This document shows, piece after piece, positions 1 through 11,300 of a stretch of DNA of 64,000 nucleotides (positions within the stretch are counted from its first letter, which is position 1; each line of letters opens with the position of its first letter). Source of the stretch: Treponema sp. (lineage in GTDB: Bacteria > Spirochaetota > Spirochaetia > Treponematales > Breznakiellaceae); NCBI GenBank assembly GCA_009781635.1, contig WQXU01000003.1:62001-126000 (forward strand). The letters run 5' to 3'. A model generated the notes under the pieces. That model did not search any database. It saw only the letters and a list, made by a program, of their open reading frames with translations, and was not told where the DNA came from. The position numbers were made by a program, and so were the translations under genes.

Positions 1-2
1 AT

Positions 3-272
3 AAAAAATCGAGTTTTCACACCCGGATTGTAAGCCTTGCCGCGCTTGCCCTTATGATTTTATCAGTTATAGTATGCCTTGTTATCGTGCTTACAGACAC
101 AAGGGTGCAGGTAGATCCTTCCAGTTTGATAGTCGGCGCCCCCGTAGAAACGGTAGAAGAGCACAGCAACATTGCAGGCCTTCTTTTTTCCATTATTTTC
201 CTTCTTGCGCTGTTTGCGGTCATCGCGTTTCTGGCCATGAAGGAGCACAAAAGAACCCTTCAAAAGAAATAA
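3..272 (+). CDS. C-terminal part of a small membrane protein
   Basis: The reading frame is open to the left edge, so the true start is probably outside the window; the first internal ATG is at 54. The visible 89 residues hold two hydrophobic segments (about residues 10-30 and 62-82 of the visible part) separated by a polar stretch with VDPSSLIVGAP. The tail is short and basic, ending KRTLQKK. This is the layout of a small two-helix inner-membrane protein. I do not recognise a family, and its operon partners lie upstream of the window. Confidence 0.6.
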   Translation, partial: KKSSFHTRIVSLAALALMILSVIVCLVIVLTDTRVQVDPSSLIVGAPVETVEEHSNIAGLLFSIIFLLALFAVIAFLAMKEHKRTLQKK

Positions 273-295
273 GGGGTTTTCCAATATTAACCCAA

Positions 296-685
296 TTATT
301 TACTGTTCCCCGGCTTAAATTTTTTGATCAGGATATTTGGAATAAAGCCATAATGCTTATGATTTGCAGTCAGCAGTGTTTCGTTATGCTCAATGCTAGT
401 TGCCGCTATAATGGCATCTGCAGTTTCCATTGAATGACTCATATAGAAATTTTCTACAAGAAATGAGGCGTAAGTTGAAATACTTTCGTTTATCTGGATG
501 ATTTTTACTGACCATCTTTTTAACTGTTTCTGAAGGGCTCTTAGCTCATTTTTATTGCGCATGCCCTGAACAAGTTCCAAATAATTTATTACAGATATTT
601 TAAAGGGAATGTTCGCAAGTATGGCTTTTTGAGCATTACTATCACCCCGCAAGTACCATATCAGCACATCGGTATCGATAATCAA
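296..685 (-). CDS. vapC: VapC-type PIN-domain toxin
   Basis: 129-residue PIN-domain protein, the usual VapC length. The acidic residues expected at the metal site are visible: D4/D6 in the N-terminal strand, E37 in NYLELVQG and D90 in METADAIIAA. VapC toxins are Mg2+-dependent ribonucleases that cut tRNA or rRNA and are neutralised by a cognate antitoxin. The ATG overlaps the stop of the upstream antitoxin gene by 4 bases, typical of a co-translated toxin-antitoxin pair. The fourth acidic position looks like N (TANHKHY) instead of D, a common variant. The RNA target cannot be read from sequence. Confidence 0.88.
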   Translation of the reverse strand: MIIDTDVLIWYLRGDSNAQKAILANIPFKISVINYLELVQGMRNKNELRALQKQLKRWSVKIIQINESISTYASFLVENFYMSHSMETADAIIAATSIEHNETLLTANHKHYGFIPNILIKKFKPGNSK

Positions 686-927
686 AATTTCCTGCCTTTC
701 CTCATGTTTCGCACATGCAGCTCAATATCTTTTATATCTGTTCTGTTTTTCCAAATTCCGAATATATCTTCTTCTTTATTTTCAGGGGTTAGTGTTTCAT
801 TTCCTGTAACAGGGATTATTTTTGCGCATGGTTTTCCTCTGCAGGTTATTGTCACATCAAGTCCCTTGTTCACCTGAGATATTATCCTGCCGGGTTGAGC
901 CCTGAATTCCTTAATGGCAACTTCCAT
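682..927 (-). CDS. Phd/YefM-type antitoxin
   Basis: 81 residues starting MEVAIKEFRAQPG, the Phd/YefM N-terminal DNA-binding fold, followed by TCRGKPCAKIIPV, which is typical of the family core. The charged C-terminal tail would wrap the PIN toxin encoded immediately downstream. AGGGG lies about six bases before the ATG, so this gene has a Shine-Dalgarno site. Phd proteins repress their own operon, and a double TGTACA site sits just upstream at 945-967. Confidence 0.85.
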   Translation of the reverse strand: MEVAIKEFRAQPGRIISQVNKGLDVTITCRGKPCAKIIPVTGNETLTPENKEEDIFGIWKNRTDIKDIELHVRNMRKGRKF

Positions 928-944
928 AAAAAACCCCTATATTT

Positions 945-967
945 AGTGTACATTGTAAGTGTACACT
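945..967 (-). promoter_or_regulatory. Putative operator of the Phd/VapC operon
   Basis: Two perfect TGTACA palindromes at 947-952 and 960-965 have starts 13 bases apart and sit inside the directly repeated octamer AGTGTACA. They lie 18-40 bases upstream of the antitoxin ATG. Phd-family antitoxins bind paired palindromes next to their promoter, so this is the likely autoregulatory site. The assignment is by position and symmetry only. Confidence 0.6.
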
Positions 968-1000
968 TTGCGGGAGAATTAGTCAACTTCAGTAAGGGTT

Positions 1001-2047
1001 TTAACTGTTAAGATCTCTTTTTGCTTTTTCCAGAGCAGCAATGATTTTATCGCACCACATGTCAAATTCCGGATCTTCCTGCTGCAAACCGGTATTTTTT
1101 AATACATTGGCAATTGTCATTTTAATTCCTTCATCTGCGCGCACTTTTGCGCAAAATTCCGGCACAAGTCTTTTTAATTTTGTATTGTCAAAAATGACGG
1201 TGTTTGCCTTGTCTCCCAGAAGGCTTCCTTTAAAATCGTACCTTCCCTGCGAGCAGTCTTCCAGAAAGCTGCTTGAGACATGCACAGCCTTTAACTCTTT
1301 ATTTAACGCATCTGCGATAATTTTATAGATTTGATTCCACGTTACGCTTTCATCGGAGGTGATATTCACAGCCTCGCCTATTGCGTGTATATTTCCGGCA
1401 AGACGGACAAATGCGCTGGCAAAATCGCTGTTGTGGGTTAAGGTCCACAGGCTTGAGCCATCGCCGTGAATGATTACGGCCTTGCCTTCGATGATTCTTT
1501 TTAATACCTGCCAGCTGCCTCTGGAGCCGTGAACGCCAAGAGGTACACTGCGCTCATCGTAAGTATGGCTGGGTCGGACAATTGTTACAGGAAAACCGCA
1601 GTCGCGGTATTTTTGCATCAGATACTCTTCGCAGGCTATTTTGTTTCTGGAATATTCCCACAGAGGATTGGCAAGGGGTGTGCTTTCCGTGACAAGGCAG
1701 GAGGAAAGAGGTTTCTGATATATCGAGGCAGAGGATATAAAAATGTACTGTCTGCAGATGCCGTTAAAAATATCAAAATCTTTTTGAACATGCTCCGGAA
1801 CAAATGCAAAAAAATCGGCAACAACATCGAATTTATTGCCGTTTCCAAGCTCCTTAATCAATTTTTCCCTGATTACAGATGCTTCTTCAGTTCTGATATC
1901 ACAGGAAAAATGACTGATTTTATTATCATTAAACTCGCTCTTGCGGTTTCCGCGGTTTAAAAGGCTGATCTGCCAGCCTGATTCAGATGCAAGTCTTGTA
2001 ATCGCGCTTGAAATTGTCCCTGTTCCGCCGATAAATAGCACTTTCAT
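1001..2047 (-). CDS. NAD-dependent epimerase/dehydratase-like protein (extended SDR)
   Basis: 348 residues. The N-terminus has the Rossmann dinucleotide motif GGTGTIS (residues 7-13) and a D in the second strand region. The active-site tyrosine and lysine appear as YSRNK near residue 132. Extended short-chain dehydrogenases of this type act on nucleotide sugars or related substrates using NAD(P); the closest general type is the COG0451 group. GGAGGAAATC precedes the ATG, a clear ribosome site. It is a single gene, transcribed away from the giant gene, and the substrate cannot be assigned. Confidence 0.78.
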   Translation of the reverse strand: MKVLFIGGTGTISSAITRLASESGWQISLLNRGNRKSEFNDNKISHFSCDIRTEEASVIREKLIKELGNGNKFDVVADFFAFVPEHVQKDFDIFNGICRQYIFISSASIYQKPLSSCLVTESTPLANPLWEYSRNKIACEEYLMQKYRDCGFPVTIVRPSHTYDERSVPLGVHGSRGSWQVLKRIIEGKAVIIHGDGSSLWTLTHNSDFASAFVRLAGNIHAIGEAVNITSDESVTWNQIYKIIADALNKELKAVHVSSSFLEDCSQGRYDFKGSLLGDKANTVIFDNTKLKRLVPEFCAKVRADEGIKMTIANVLKNTGLQQEDPEFDMWCDKIIAALEKAKRDLNS

Positions 2048-2161
2048 GATTTCCTCCAGAATTACAAGTTTAAAGTAATTTTCTTAATTGTCAATTGAAA
2101 GCTTTTTAGCAGATATAGAAATATTCTCTTATAACATGCTACAATATAGAAGGGAGAGGAA

Positions 2162-2206
2162 TTGACCGATAATTTAGTATGCGAAAATCCTCAAATTATT
2201 CCATGA
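2162..2206 (+). other. Possible 14-codon leader ORF, or start of a broken gene
   Basis: A strong GGGAGAGG ribosome site at 2151-2158 is followed three bases later by TTG and 14 sense codons to a TGA at 2204. The stop lies exactly where the 117-bp palindromic element begins. It may be a short leader peptide ahead of the giant gene, or the truncated start of a reading frame interrupted by that element. Evidence for translation is only the ribosome site. Confidence 0.25.
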
Positions 2207-2321
2207 CAAATGCGAAAACCTTCGCCGGCTCCCGGCGGCTGTGGCTGCAATTAACGCACGCTTTGGCGTGGCAGGCTATAACTTCACACCGAGGTCGCCG
2301 GCGCAGCTTTTCGCATTTGTC
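2205..2321. repeat. 117-bp palindromic (MITE/REP-like) element
   Basis: The ends form a perfect 14-base inverted repeat (GACAAATGCGAAAA at 2205-2218 against its complement at 2308-2321). This extends imperfectly to 25 bases through matching GCCGGC boxes at 2224-2229 and 2297-2302. A smaller hairpin, CACGC-TTTG-GCGTG, sits in the middle. The element is much more GC-rich than the flanking intergenic DNA. It is likely a non-autonomous mobile or REP-type repeat; no second copy is visible in this window. The rest of the gap at 2048-2376 holds only AT-rich DNA and no convincing promoter. Confidence 0.6.
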
Positions 2322-2376
2322 CGTGTAGTTTTTTGTTTTTAGACATGCCTTTCCAAGGAAGTTTTTTAGGACATTG

Positions 2377-5300
2377 ATGAAAAGATTTTCATTTTTTTTA
2401 ACAGTTTTTATTTTTCTCAGTGCGGGTGTTTGGGGGGATGTGTTTGAATGGAAAGGCGGGACAAACTGGATTACTCCTGGCAACTGGAGAAATGTTACTA
2501 CAGGTGAAGAAAGTGCAGCAAGATTTCCAAACGGTATTGGTGATACAGCAATAATTAATACTGCTGGTTATAATGTTGTTATTAATAATACTGTTTTATC
2601 AGAAGGTCTTTTATTAGACAGTCTTGTTATATCCACCGGCACAGACATATATTTTAATGGAATTGATGTAGATGTTTCCAGGTTAGTAATAAACAGTCAA
2701 TTCGTTTTTAGAAATGTTACAATGAATGCAACTACAACAGAGTTGAATTCAAATATGTTTAGTAATGCTTTTGAAGATGGTGCCAGGGTATCTACTGTCA
2801 ATCTAGTAGTAAGCACTAATACTCTCCAGGTTGATAACAATAATTTCACTATGGATGGAGCTGGAATATTAATTGGAGGTAGCGGAATAAGTATTACAAG
2901 AACCGGTGCAGCTTTGAGTGTTGGAAGTATTGATTCGGGAGGCCGTGTAGTAACAGTTTCTTCGAATCAGAATATTACCTTTACAGGTGATATTTCTGCG
3001 CAGCGCTTGCTTGTATACGCCACTTCAAATAATGCTGAGAGCGGTACTGCATCCGGTAATGTAACTGTCAACGGTTCTGTAAATATTAACACTGCAATTG
3101 TTGGGCCAAGCCCCTTTGCTGGATGTACCGGTGTACATTCCGGAAATGTGTCAATGTATGTAAAAGCACAGCAGTTCAGAGCATTCGGCGGGACAGGGGT
3201 TATTGATCCGGCGCCATTAATTCCAGGGCAATTATGTTTAAATGTATCCGGGGGATATTTAATTAGTGATAGTGATGGTAAAGTTGCTGGAACGCGTTTT
3301 CATGCTTGTGTTGGAAGTTCTATAATATTTACTCCGGAACCCAGACATATTGTTTATGGACCAAGTGATCCTGGTAATATCCCCTCACCATATTTACATA
3401 TTAATTCCGCTGATGCTCTGGGGGCATCAGTATTATATAGTGTTGCTTCTCCTTATAACATTTATATTGTTAATGTTGGAAATACCAGTCCTGCAAATAC
3501 TCGAAGCGCAGATTTTATTGTAAACGGATCAGGTTATATTGAGATTCGCGGGAACTATACATCTTCTGGTAATTTAAATTTATCTCCCGGAGCTGGCGGT
3601 TTACGTCTGGATGCTGCTGTTATCAATCTTACCGGCAATGCCTTCGATGCATCATATCCAGTAACGCTAGCTGGAGCCATTAGTAGTATAACAGCTTCCA
3701 GTATAACGCTCGGCAATGTAACAGGAACCAATAATAATTTAACATTGTCAGCGGTAAGCGGTGTTGTTACATTAGGCGGCGCATTAACAGGTGTTGGAAA
3801 CTTAACCATAACCAGCTTGCTAACCAATATAAACAATAATATTACTACTGCCGGTAACCAAATTTTTAATAGCGCAATATCTCTTGGCGGAATTGTAAGC
3901 CCGCGTGTATTAACTGCAGGAGGTTTTGTTCAGACCAGTAATACAATTTCCGGTTCAATGGGGCTTACAGTTACTGCAAATAATGACATAACGATAGGAG
4001 CCGGAGGTCTTAATATAGGAACAGCAAACATATTAAGACTTAATTCGATAACAGGAAATATTGATATTTTAGGCAATATTACTAATACGAACAGGTTGAT
4101 TATGCAGGCTTTAGGTACTGTAACTGTTGCCGGGAATGCGACAATAAATGTATCCAGTGATGGAAACCATGAAACAAGTCCAGGCGATGGTACAGGATCG
4201 GCGATATATGTCAGAGCAAATACATTCAATGCTCCAAGCGGTTCAGGAATTATTTACCCGGGGCCGGGGCCAACAAGAGACAATGGTGAAATTTGTCTTG
4301 ATGTAATTAATTTTCCAGGTGATGGTAATGGCAGAATTAATGGCGTGCGTTTCCATTTATGCTCAAGTTCAGGAACCACTCCCTACGATCCTGCAAATCC
4401 GCCGGATAAGCATATTGTTTATTACACATTTGCAGGTGCAGGTGTCATCCCTGCCGATAGTGATTTACAGAATACTGCTGAATACTACTTTATACACGAA
4501 GATGGTGAATACATAGGTGAACTGATAAGAGCGCGTGCAGGAAGAGGTATTTACATTGTAGATGTTACCGCAACACCAGATGATTTAACTTTTGATACTT
4601 CAGACGGCACAGGATTTATTGAGTTTCGCAGAAATTATACATCATCTCATGATCTTACTTTAAATGCCGGAACCGGGGTAGTACGGTTTACTGATAATGT
4701 CAATATAAATATTGGTAGCAATGATTTAAACGCAGTTCCTCCTCAACCTTTTCCAACTGGATTGGCAGTTAATTTAACTGGAACTGCCATTATTACAGCA
4801 TCAAATGTAAGGCTGCTTGATATTGGCGGTACCGGTACCTTAAATGTATTTGGTAATTTGAATGTAAGATCAAAGTCTATTGTTGCTCCGGAAAATATTG
4901 TCAATATTGATGCGCAAAATATCTCTTTAATTGTATCACAGGATGTTTCATTTGGACCTGACAACTTACCGGGTCCTGCTTTACCTACAACTACTTTAAA
5001 TGCAGTGACAGCCGATTCTATTACATTAAGAGCGCCAGTAACTACTGTTGGTAATCAGACATATGGAACTATTGTATTATTTAGCAATTCTCCAAATCTT
5101 GCAATCCGTGAATTTACATCTACCGGCGGCGGTACAATATCGCTTGGAACAGTTTCATCATGGAATGGTCCTAATACTACAGCTGCTAATCAAGGAGATG
5201 TTGCGTTACGAATTAATGGCAATGCTGTATTTAACGGCGCTTTTTCTACAGCGACCACCTCTGGTGCAAATTCAGCAGCTGGAATACGTTTTCTGCATGT

Positions 5301-8300
5301 AACTGGCACTAGTAGAATAAATGTAAGTTTGACTGTATCCGGTGCTGACGGCGGTAATTCACAATTTTACGGCGGTAATGTAGAACTGGGTGGCAATGTG
5401 ACTTTAACAGGTTCTGCGGGTAATGCCATCAGGTTTAACGGAACCGTAAACGGTATTGCTGCCGAATCTCAAAACTTGGAAATTGCAACAAGCAATGCAT
5501 GGTTTGGACAGGCAGTTGGCGGCAGTGTTCCCTTATCCGGTTTAAGTGTGGCCGGTACTACTCAAATGAATGCAAGCATTACCACAAATGGCAATCAAAC
5601 TTATACAGGTACTGTAACTCTTGGCGGTACAGGTACTAATCTTTTTGCCGCAGGTGCTACAGGCAATGTATTATTCTCAAATACAATTGTTGGCGGCGCA
5701 AGACCGCTAGTAGTAACCGGTGTAAATGTGACATTTAATGGGAATATAGGTGCTGCCGCTGCCGGAACAAGATTAACAAGTGTGGCGGTAACTGCTACCG
5801 GAACAATAACGATTGGAACTACTACAACTGCTGTAACAATATTTACTTCCGGTGCTCAAACTTTTAATGGAAATATAACTCTTGCTAACAATGCCACATT
5901 TAATGCAAATGCAGGCGCTTTGGTCAGGTTTAACAACACTGTTAATGGTATTGCACCTAACGCGCAGTCGTTAACAATTACAGGCGCAAACGCTCATTTT
6001 GAACATGCAGTTGGCAGTACTGCTGCATTAACAAGCGTAAGTGTAGCAGGTACTACTCAAATGAATGCTAGTATTACCACAAACGGCAATCAAACATATA
6101 CCGGTGCTGTAATTCTTGGCGATACTGCAGCTCCTAATCTTTTTGCCTCAGGTACAGGTACTGTATTATTTTCAGGTACAATTACAGGAGCAAGTCCGTT
6201 AGAAGTAACCGGCGCAAACGTAACTTTCAGCGGTAATATTGGCGCTGATGGAACAAGATTAACAAGTGTGGCAGTAACTACTACCACCGGAACAATTACT
6301 ATTGGAACTGCCGCAGCTGCTGTAACAGTGTTTACCTCCGGTAATCAAACTTTTAATGGGAATATAACTTTTCTCAATAATGCTGCATTAAGTTCCACCT
6401 TTAATGCAAATGCGACTGCCGGTAATACAGTAAATACTGTGCGATTTAATGGGACTGTTAATGGTACGCGGCAATTGATTGTAACAAATGCAAATGCACA
6501 GTTTGACGGAATAGTTGGCGGCGGCACAGCATTGACAAGTGTTACTGTGGACGGAACAAGCGTAATAAATGCAAACATTACAACGACAGGCAATCAGGCT
6601 TTTAATGGAACTGTTGAGTTTGGAGAGGGAGGAGCAGCTGCGCGGAGATTAAGCTCATCGGGCGGCAACATAACAGCATCAGGTATTGTTTCAAGAGCTG
6701 CAACACTAACAGGGCCGGTTGAGATATTGGCTTCCCAGGGAATTTCTATAGGCGCTGTTAATACTCTGGGCGGAGATATAACGCTTAATAATAACCAGGG
6801 AGCCACTCCTGCCGGAAATATTACTTTTGGAACAACCGCCGGCATAACGTTAAGCGCAATTAACAGCGCAGCGGCAGGAGATATACTTATAAATCAATCC
6901 GGAAGTTTGGAAATTACTTCGCTTCAAACCGCCTCCGGAAGAAATATTACACTTGGCGCAGTTGCAGCAGTCGGCGCTGTAACACAGACAGGAACAATAA
7001 CAAGCGGAACTTTAATAATTAATTCATCCGCAGGAGTAATATTAAACCAGGATAATTCTGTAAACACACTTTCCATTACAGGCGCAGGCGCAGCTGTGGA
7101 GTTTGTAAATAATACAGCTCTTGCGATTGCACCGATAAGCGGAGTCAACAATAACGATGTTTCTATTACCGTTAACGGAGTAGATAATGACATAACTCAA
7201 ACTGGCCTTGTTACGTCAGTTGGAGTTCTTCGTTATACAACGCAAGACGGAGATGTTAATATTGAAGCCAGCATAAATGCACAGCGTCTGATAATAAATG
7301 CTGATGGAAGGACTGTAACGGTCGAACCTTTAGCAGGAATAAATGTAAGCAGCCTGGGGAATCATGATTCACCTCCGGGAGAAGGTTTAGGAGCGGCTAT
7401 ATATGTACATGCAGATACTTTTAATGCAATAGCTGGACCGCTTAACATTATTCCGGGGCCTGCGTCTCCGGGTGAGCTATGTCTTAATGTTGTTTATTTC
7501 CCAGGTGATGGCAATGGCAGAGTAAATCGTTATCATTGGCATATCAGGATTCCAGATAACAAAGATGTATTTTTTGGAAGCTTTCCTATACCTATTGAAT
7601 TTAATAATACCGATTTTTACCATATAAACAGCGATACCTTTACAGGGAATTCTAACATTGCTGCAGGTCAAAATCGTGATATTTATATTGTAAATGCAGA
7701 AAATAATATGCATGATTTAACATTTGTAACTACTGGTACGGGTTTTATCCAGTTTCAGGATAATAACGTATTTAACGGTAATGTCACTTTAGAAACTGCT
7801 AGTACAGGTTTTATCCAGTTTCGGGATAATAACGTGTTTGACGGTAATGTTACTCTGACTCCTCTGACAAATCCCATACGATTAAACAATGCAAATGTTT
7901 CCTTTAATGCTGATTTTAACGGCGCACAGAATTTTAATATGCCGGTACTACTTATCGGCTCTGCGCCAAATATAACTGCAAATACTATAAGGGCTCAAAA
8001 TATAACTTTGGGCAGTGTAACTTCCGGCGGTACTGCCAATGATTTGGCGCTTATTGCTACGGCAGCAAGCGGTAATGTATTTTTAAATGCAGCGATTAAT
8101 GCAAACGTCGTACGAAATTTAAATTTAACTGCAAATGGAAATATAACTATCAGCAACATAATAAACTGCGCACAGCTAATTGTACTGGCAGGAAGCGCCG
8201 GTACAATTAATGTTACTCCTTCAACTCCCGGCTCGAATACAGTGTTTAATATTAATACCACAGGCGGAAGCGCTTATGACGGACGGGCAAATGTTGGGCA

Positions 8301-11300
8301 ATACTATAACAGACCTGTAGTTCTTAACGGCACTTTCCATTTTAGGGGAGTTGCAGGCACATTAATCTGGTTTAAAGATATTGTAACGCATGATCTTCCT
8401 GGAAATAACCGCAGAATGTATGTTTCTTTGGCGGATTTAAGATTTGAGGGCAATGTCACTATGGCCAGACTGGATATTGGATTAAATGCAGTGCCATATG
8501 ATATGGGAACAATATATATTAATACTCCAAATATTACTGCAACGCAGGCAAATAATAATTCCATGCGTTTTAGAGGGCCTGTTATACTGGAACAGAATGT
8601 AACATTTACTACTGCAGGCGCTGCTGCAAATCCGGCTCGATTTTTTGGTACTGTAGACAGCGCTCCTGCCGGCGGGCCTTTTTCATTAACAGTATCAAAT
8701 GTTGGCGCAAACTTTCACAGACAGGTAGGCGGTACAAATGCCTTATTATCTGTCACTACAAACAACGCATCTGTTATTGTTGCAGGAGTTAGAACAACCG
8801 GTAACCAGACATATACAACAGGAGATGTAACAATTAGCGGACAGGTAGGCAACGGCGCTACCGGCGGCGGAGCTGCTCAAAATACAGGCGCAAATGTAAC
8901 ATTTAACGCAACAGGAGAAAACAGTACAATCCTGTTTGGCGGCGCAGTAAATAATGCTGCAGACCAGAACAGGGCTTTAACCGTAACAAGTGATAATATT
9001 CGTTTTAATGGCAATATCGGCGCTGCCGGAAACGGTGTATTAACTACTGTTACTGCAACCAGTAATAATGCCGCTGCAGGCTCAATTGTTTTTGGCAATA
9101 ATGCGGCAATAAATATTTTTACATCAGGCAATCAAACCTATAATGGAGTTATAAACCTTAACGGTAATGCGGCATTTACAGGCGGAGCAGCGGGAACTGT
9201 TTTATTTAATGGAACTGTTAACGGATTTAATGCAACTGCGCGTACCTTGACAATAGCTACCGCAGCCGCCCGGTTTGACGGCAATGTCGGAGCTGGTAAT
9301 CCTGTACAAAGCGTTCAAACAGCTGCTGTAACTATTAATGCAAATATCACAACTGCAGCTGCTCAAACATATGGGACAGTTACGCTGCAAGCTACAGATA
9401 CAGTCCGTACATTAACAGGTACGGCTATCACATTAGGTGCAATTACAGGCAACGGGCAGTCATTAATAATTAACGGGCATGGTACGAATAATGCCAGCGC
9501 ACAGTTTAACGGCGCAGCCAATACAGGGATTGGGAATTTAACAGTAAATGGTGCAACCGCTCTTAACGCTAATGTCACTTTTACAGGGATGGGAGCGGCT
9601 CAAAGTAATATACATTTTACAGGCACTGTAAACAGCAGCAATGCTACAGCGCGGGCTTTTACAATAACAAATGCGAATGTCAGATTTGACGGGAATGTGG
9701 GAGCAGCTGGAACCCCCATAGAAAGCCTTAATGTAGTTGCAAATCCGCCTGCCGGAACTGCCGGAACCGCAGAAATAAACAGTGATATTACAACAACAAT
9801 TTCTCAAAATTACAGCGGAGCTGTAGCGCTGGGCGGCGCCGGTACGCGGACATTAATATCAAATACGGGCAGTATAAGAGCTTCGGGTATTGTATCCAAA
9901 GAGCTTGCAGTTACACAGGTAGATATAAGCGCATCACAGGGGATAGATCTAAACAATTCTGCAAACACTCTTTACGGTAATATTGCATTAAACAACAACC
10001 AGACAGGAACGCAATCTGGCGCTGTTGCGCTTTCAACTACAGGCGCAGTTAACGTAACAGGAACAAATCCTGCGAATATTGCAAGTACAGACGGGAATTT
10101 TACTATAACAGCAAATGGCGATATAACAGTTGGAGCTGCGGGGATTACGGCAGAAGGAGTAATTAAACTGTCTTCGTCATCCTCCGGTGCAACTATAAAT
10201 ACAACGGGAGCAATAACAGGGTTAAGACTTGAATTGTTAGCTGAAAATGGAACCGTCACAATCGGCAGTTTGATAACTGTCAGTTCAGGAGCTGATGAGC
10301 ATGATGATAATGCGGCTGTGCTTGTTGATGCTGCTAATTTTAATGGAGCAGGTAATATAGAACCTGGTTTAACTACCGGTGTGGTTTGCGTGCATGTTTC
10401 GGCATCCTTAAATTATACAGGCAATGTTACAGGAGAGCGTATCCATTATCATATTGATACAAATAATAATATTGTATACAGGCATGGAGCTGACAATCCT
10501 TCGGAGCTTTCACTTTTAAGCCCGTATTTTTATCTGCGTGCGGATTCTACTCTTGGGCAAAATCTTTTTGCTACAACAAAGGGCGTTAATCGTAACATAT
10601 ATGTAATCGACATTACTGAAGTCATTCATCCAAGCGCAAACTCCCGCAATGTTACTTTTGAAACTGCAAACGGCTATATAGAATTCAGAGATGCCTATGT
10701 ATCTTCGGGTAATTTAACTCTTAATCCTTCGGGAACTAATCCATTGAACGGAAATATAAGGCTTGTTGATGCCGGTATTGGACTTAGCAATGCAGTGTTT
10801 AACTCAAATGGCGCTGTAGAGCTTGCAGGAACAGGCGGCAGCGTAATAAATGCGGCAGGTGTTGTATTGGGCTATATTACAGGAAATAATAATTCGTTAA
10901 CAATAAACGGTCCTGCAGGAGCTGCCAACGATGATGCAGATGCGCAATTAAACGGCGGAGCAGGAATAGGCGCGTTAGTAATAAACGGAGAAGCAAGCTT
11001 TTCTGCATCACTGTTAAGCGCAAACTCTGTAAATGTAACAGGCGATGCTGATATTAACGCAAATATCACCACAACGGCAAATCAAACCTACGGCGGAGAT
11101 GTAACTCTGGGCGGCTCTGCAGGAGCGCGCACACTTACAGGTACAGGTTCGCCAAGCAGTACAGTGCTGTTTTCCGGTACGGTAAATGGCGCAAGAGAAC
11201 TTGTAATAACTAATGCAGATGTCAGGTTTAATGGATTGGTAGGAAATTTAACACCCTTGTCAGGCATCACTGTTAATGCGACAGGAGTAAATACGCCGGG

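Noticed and set aside
2196..2483. 95-codon minus-strand frame with Cys/Arg-rich sequence
   Set aside because: It reads through the 117-bp palindromic element and into the 5' end of the giant gene; the Cys/Arg richness comes from the GC-rich palindrome.
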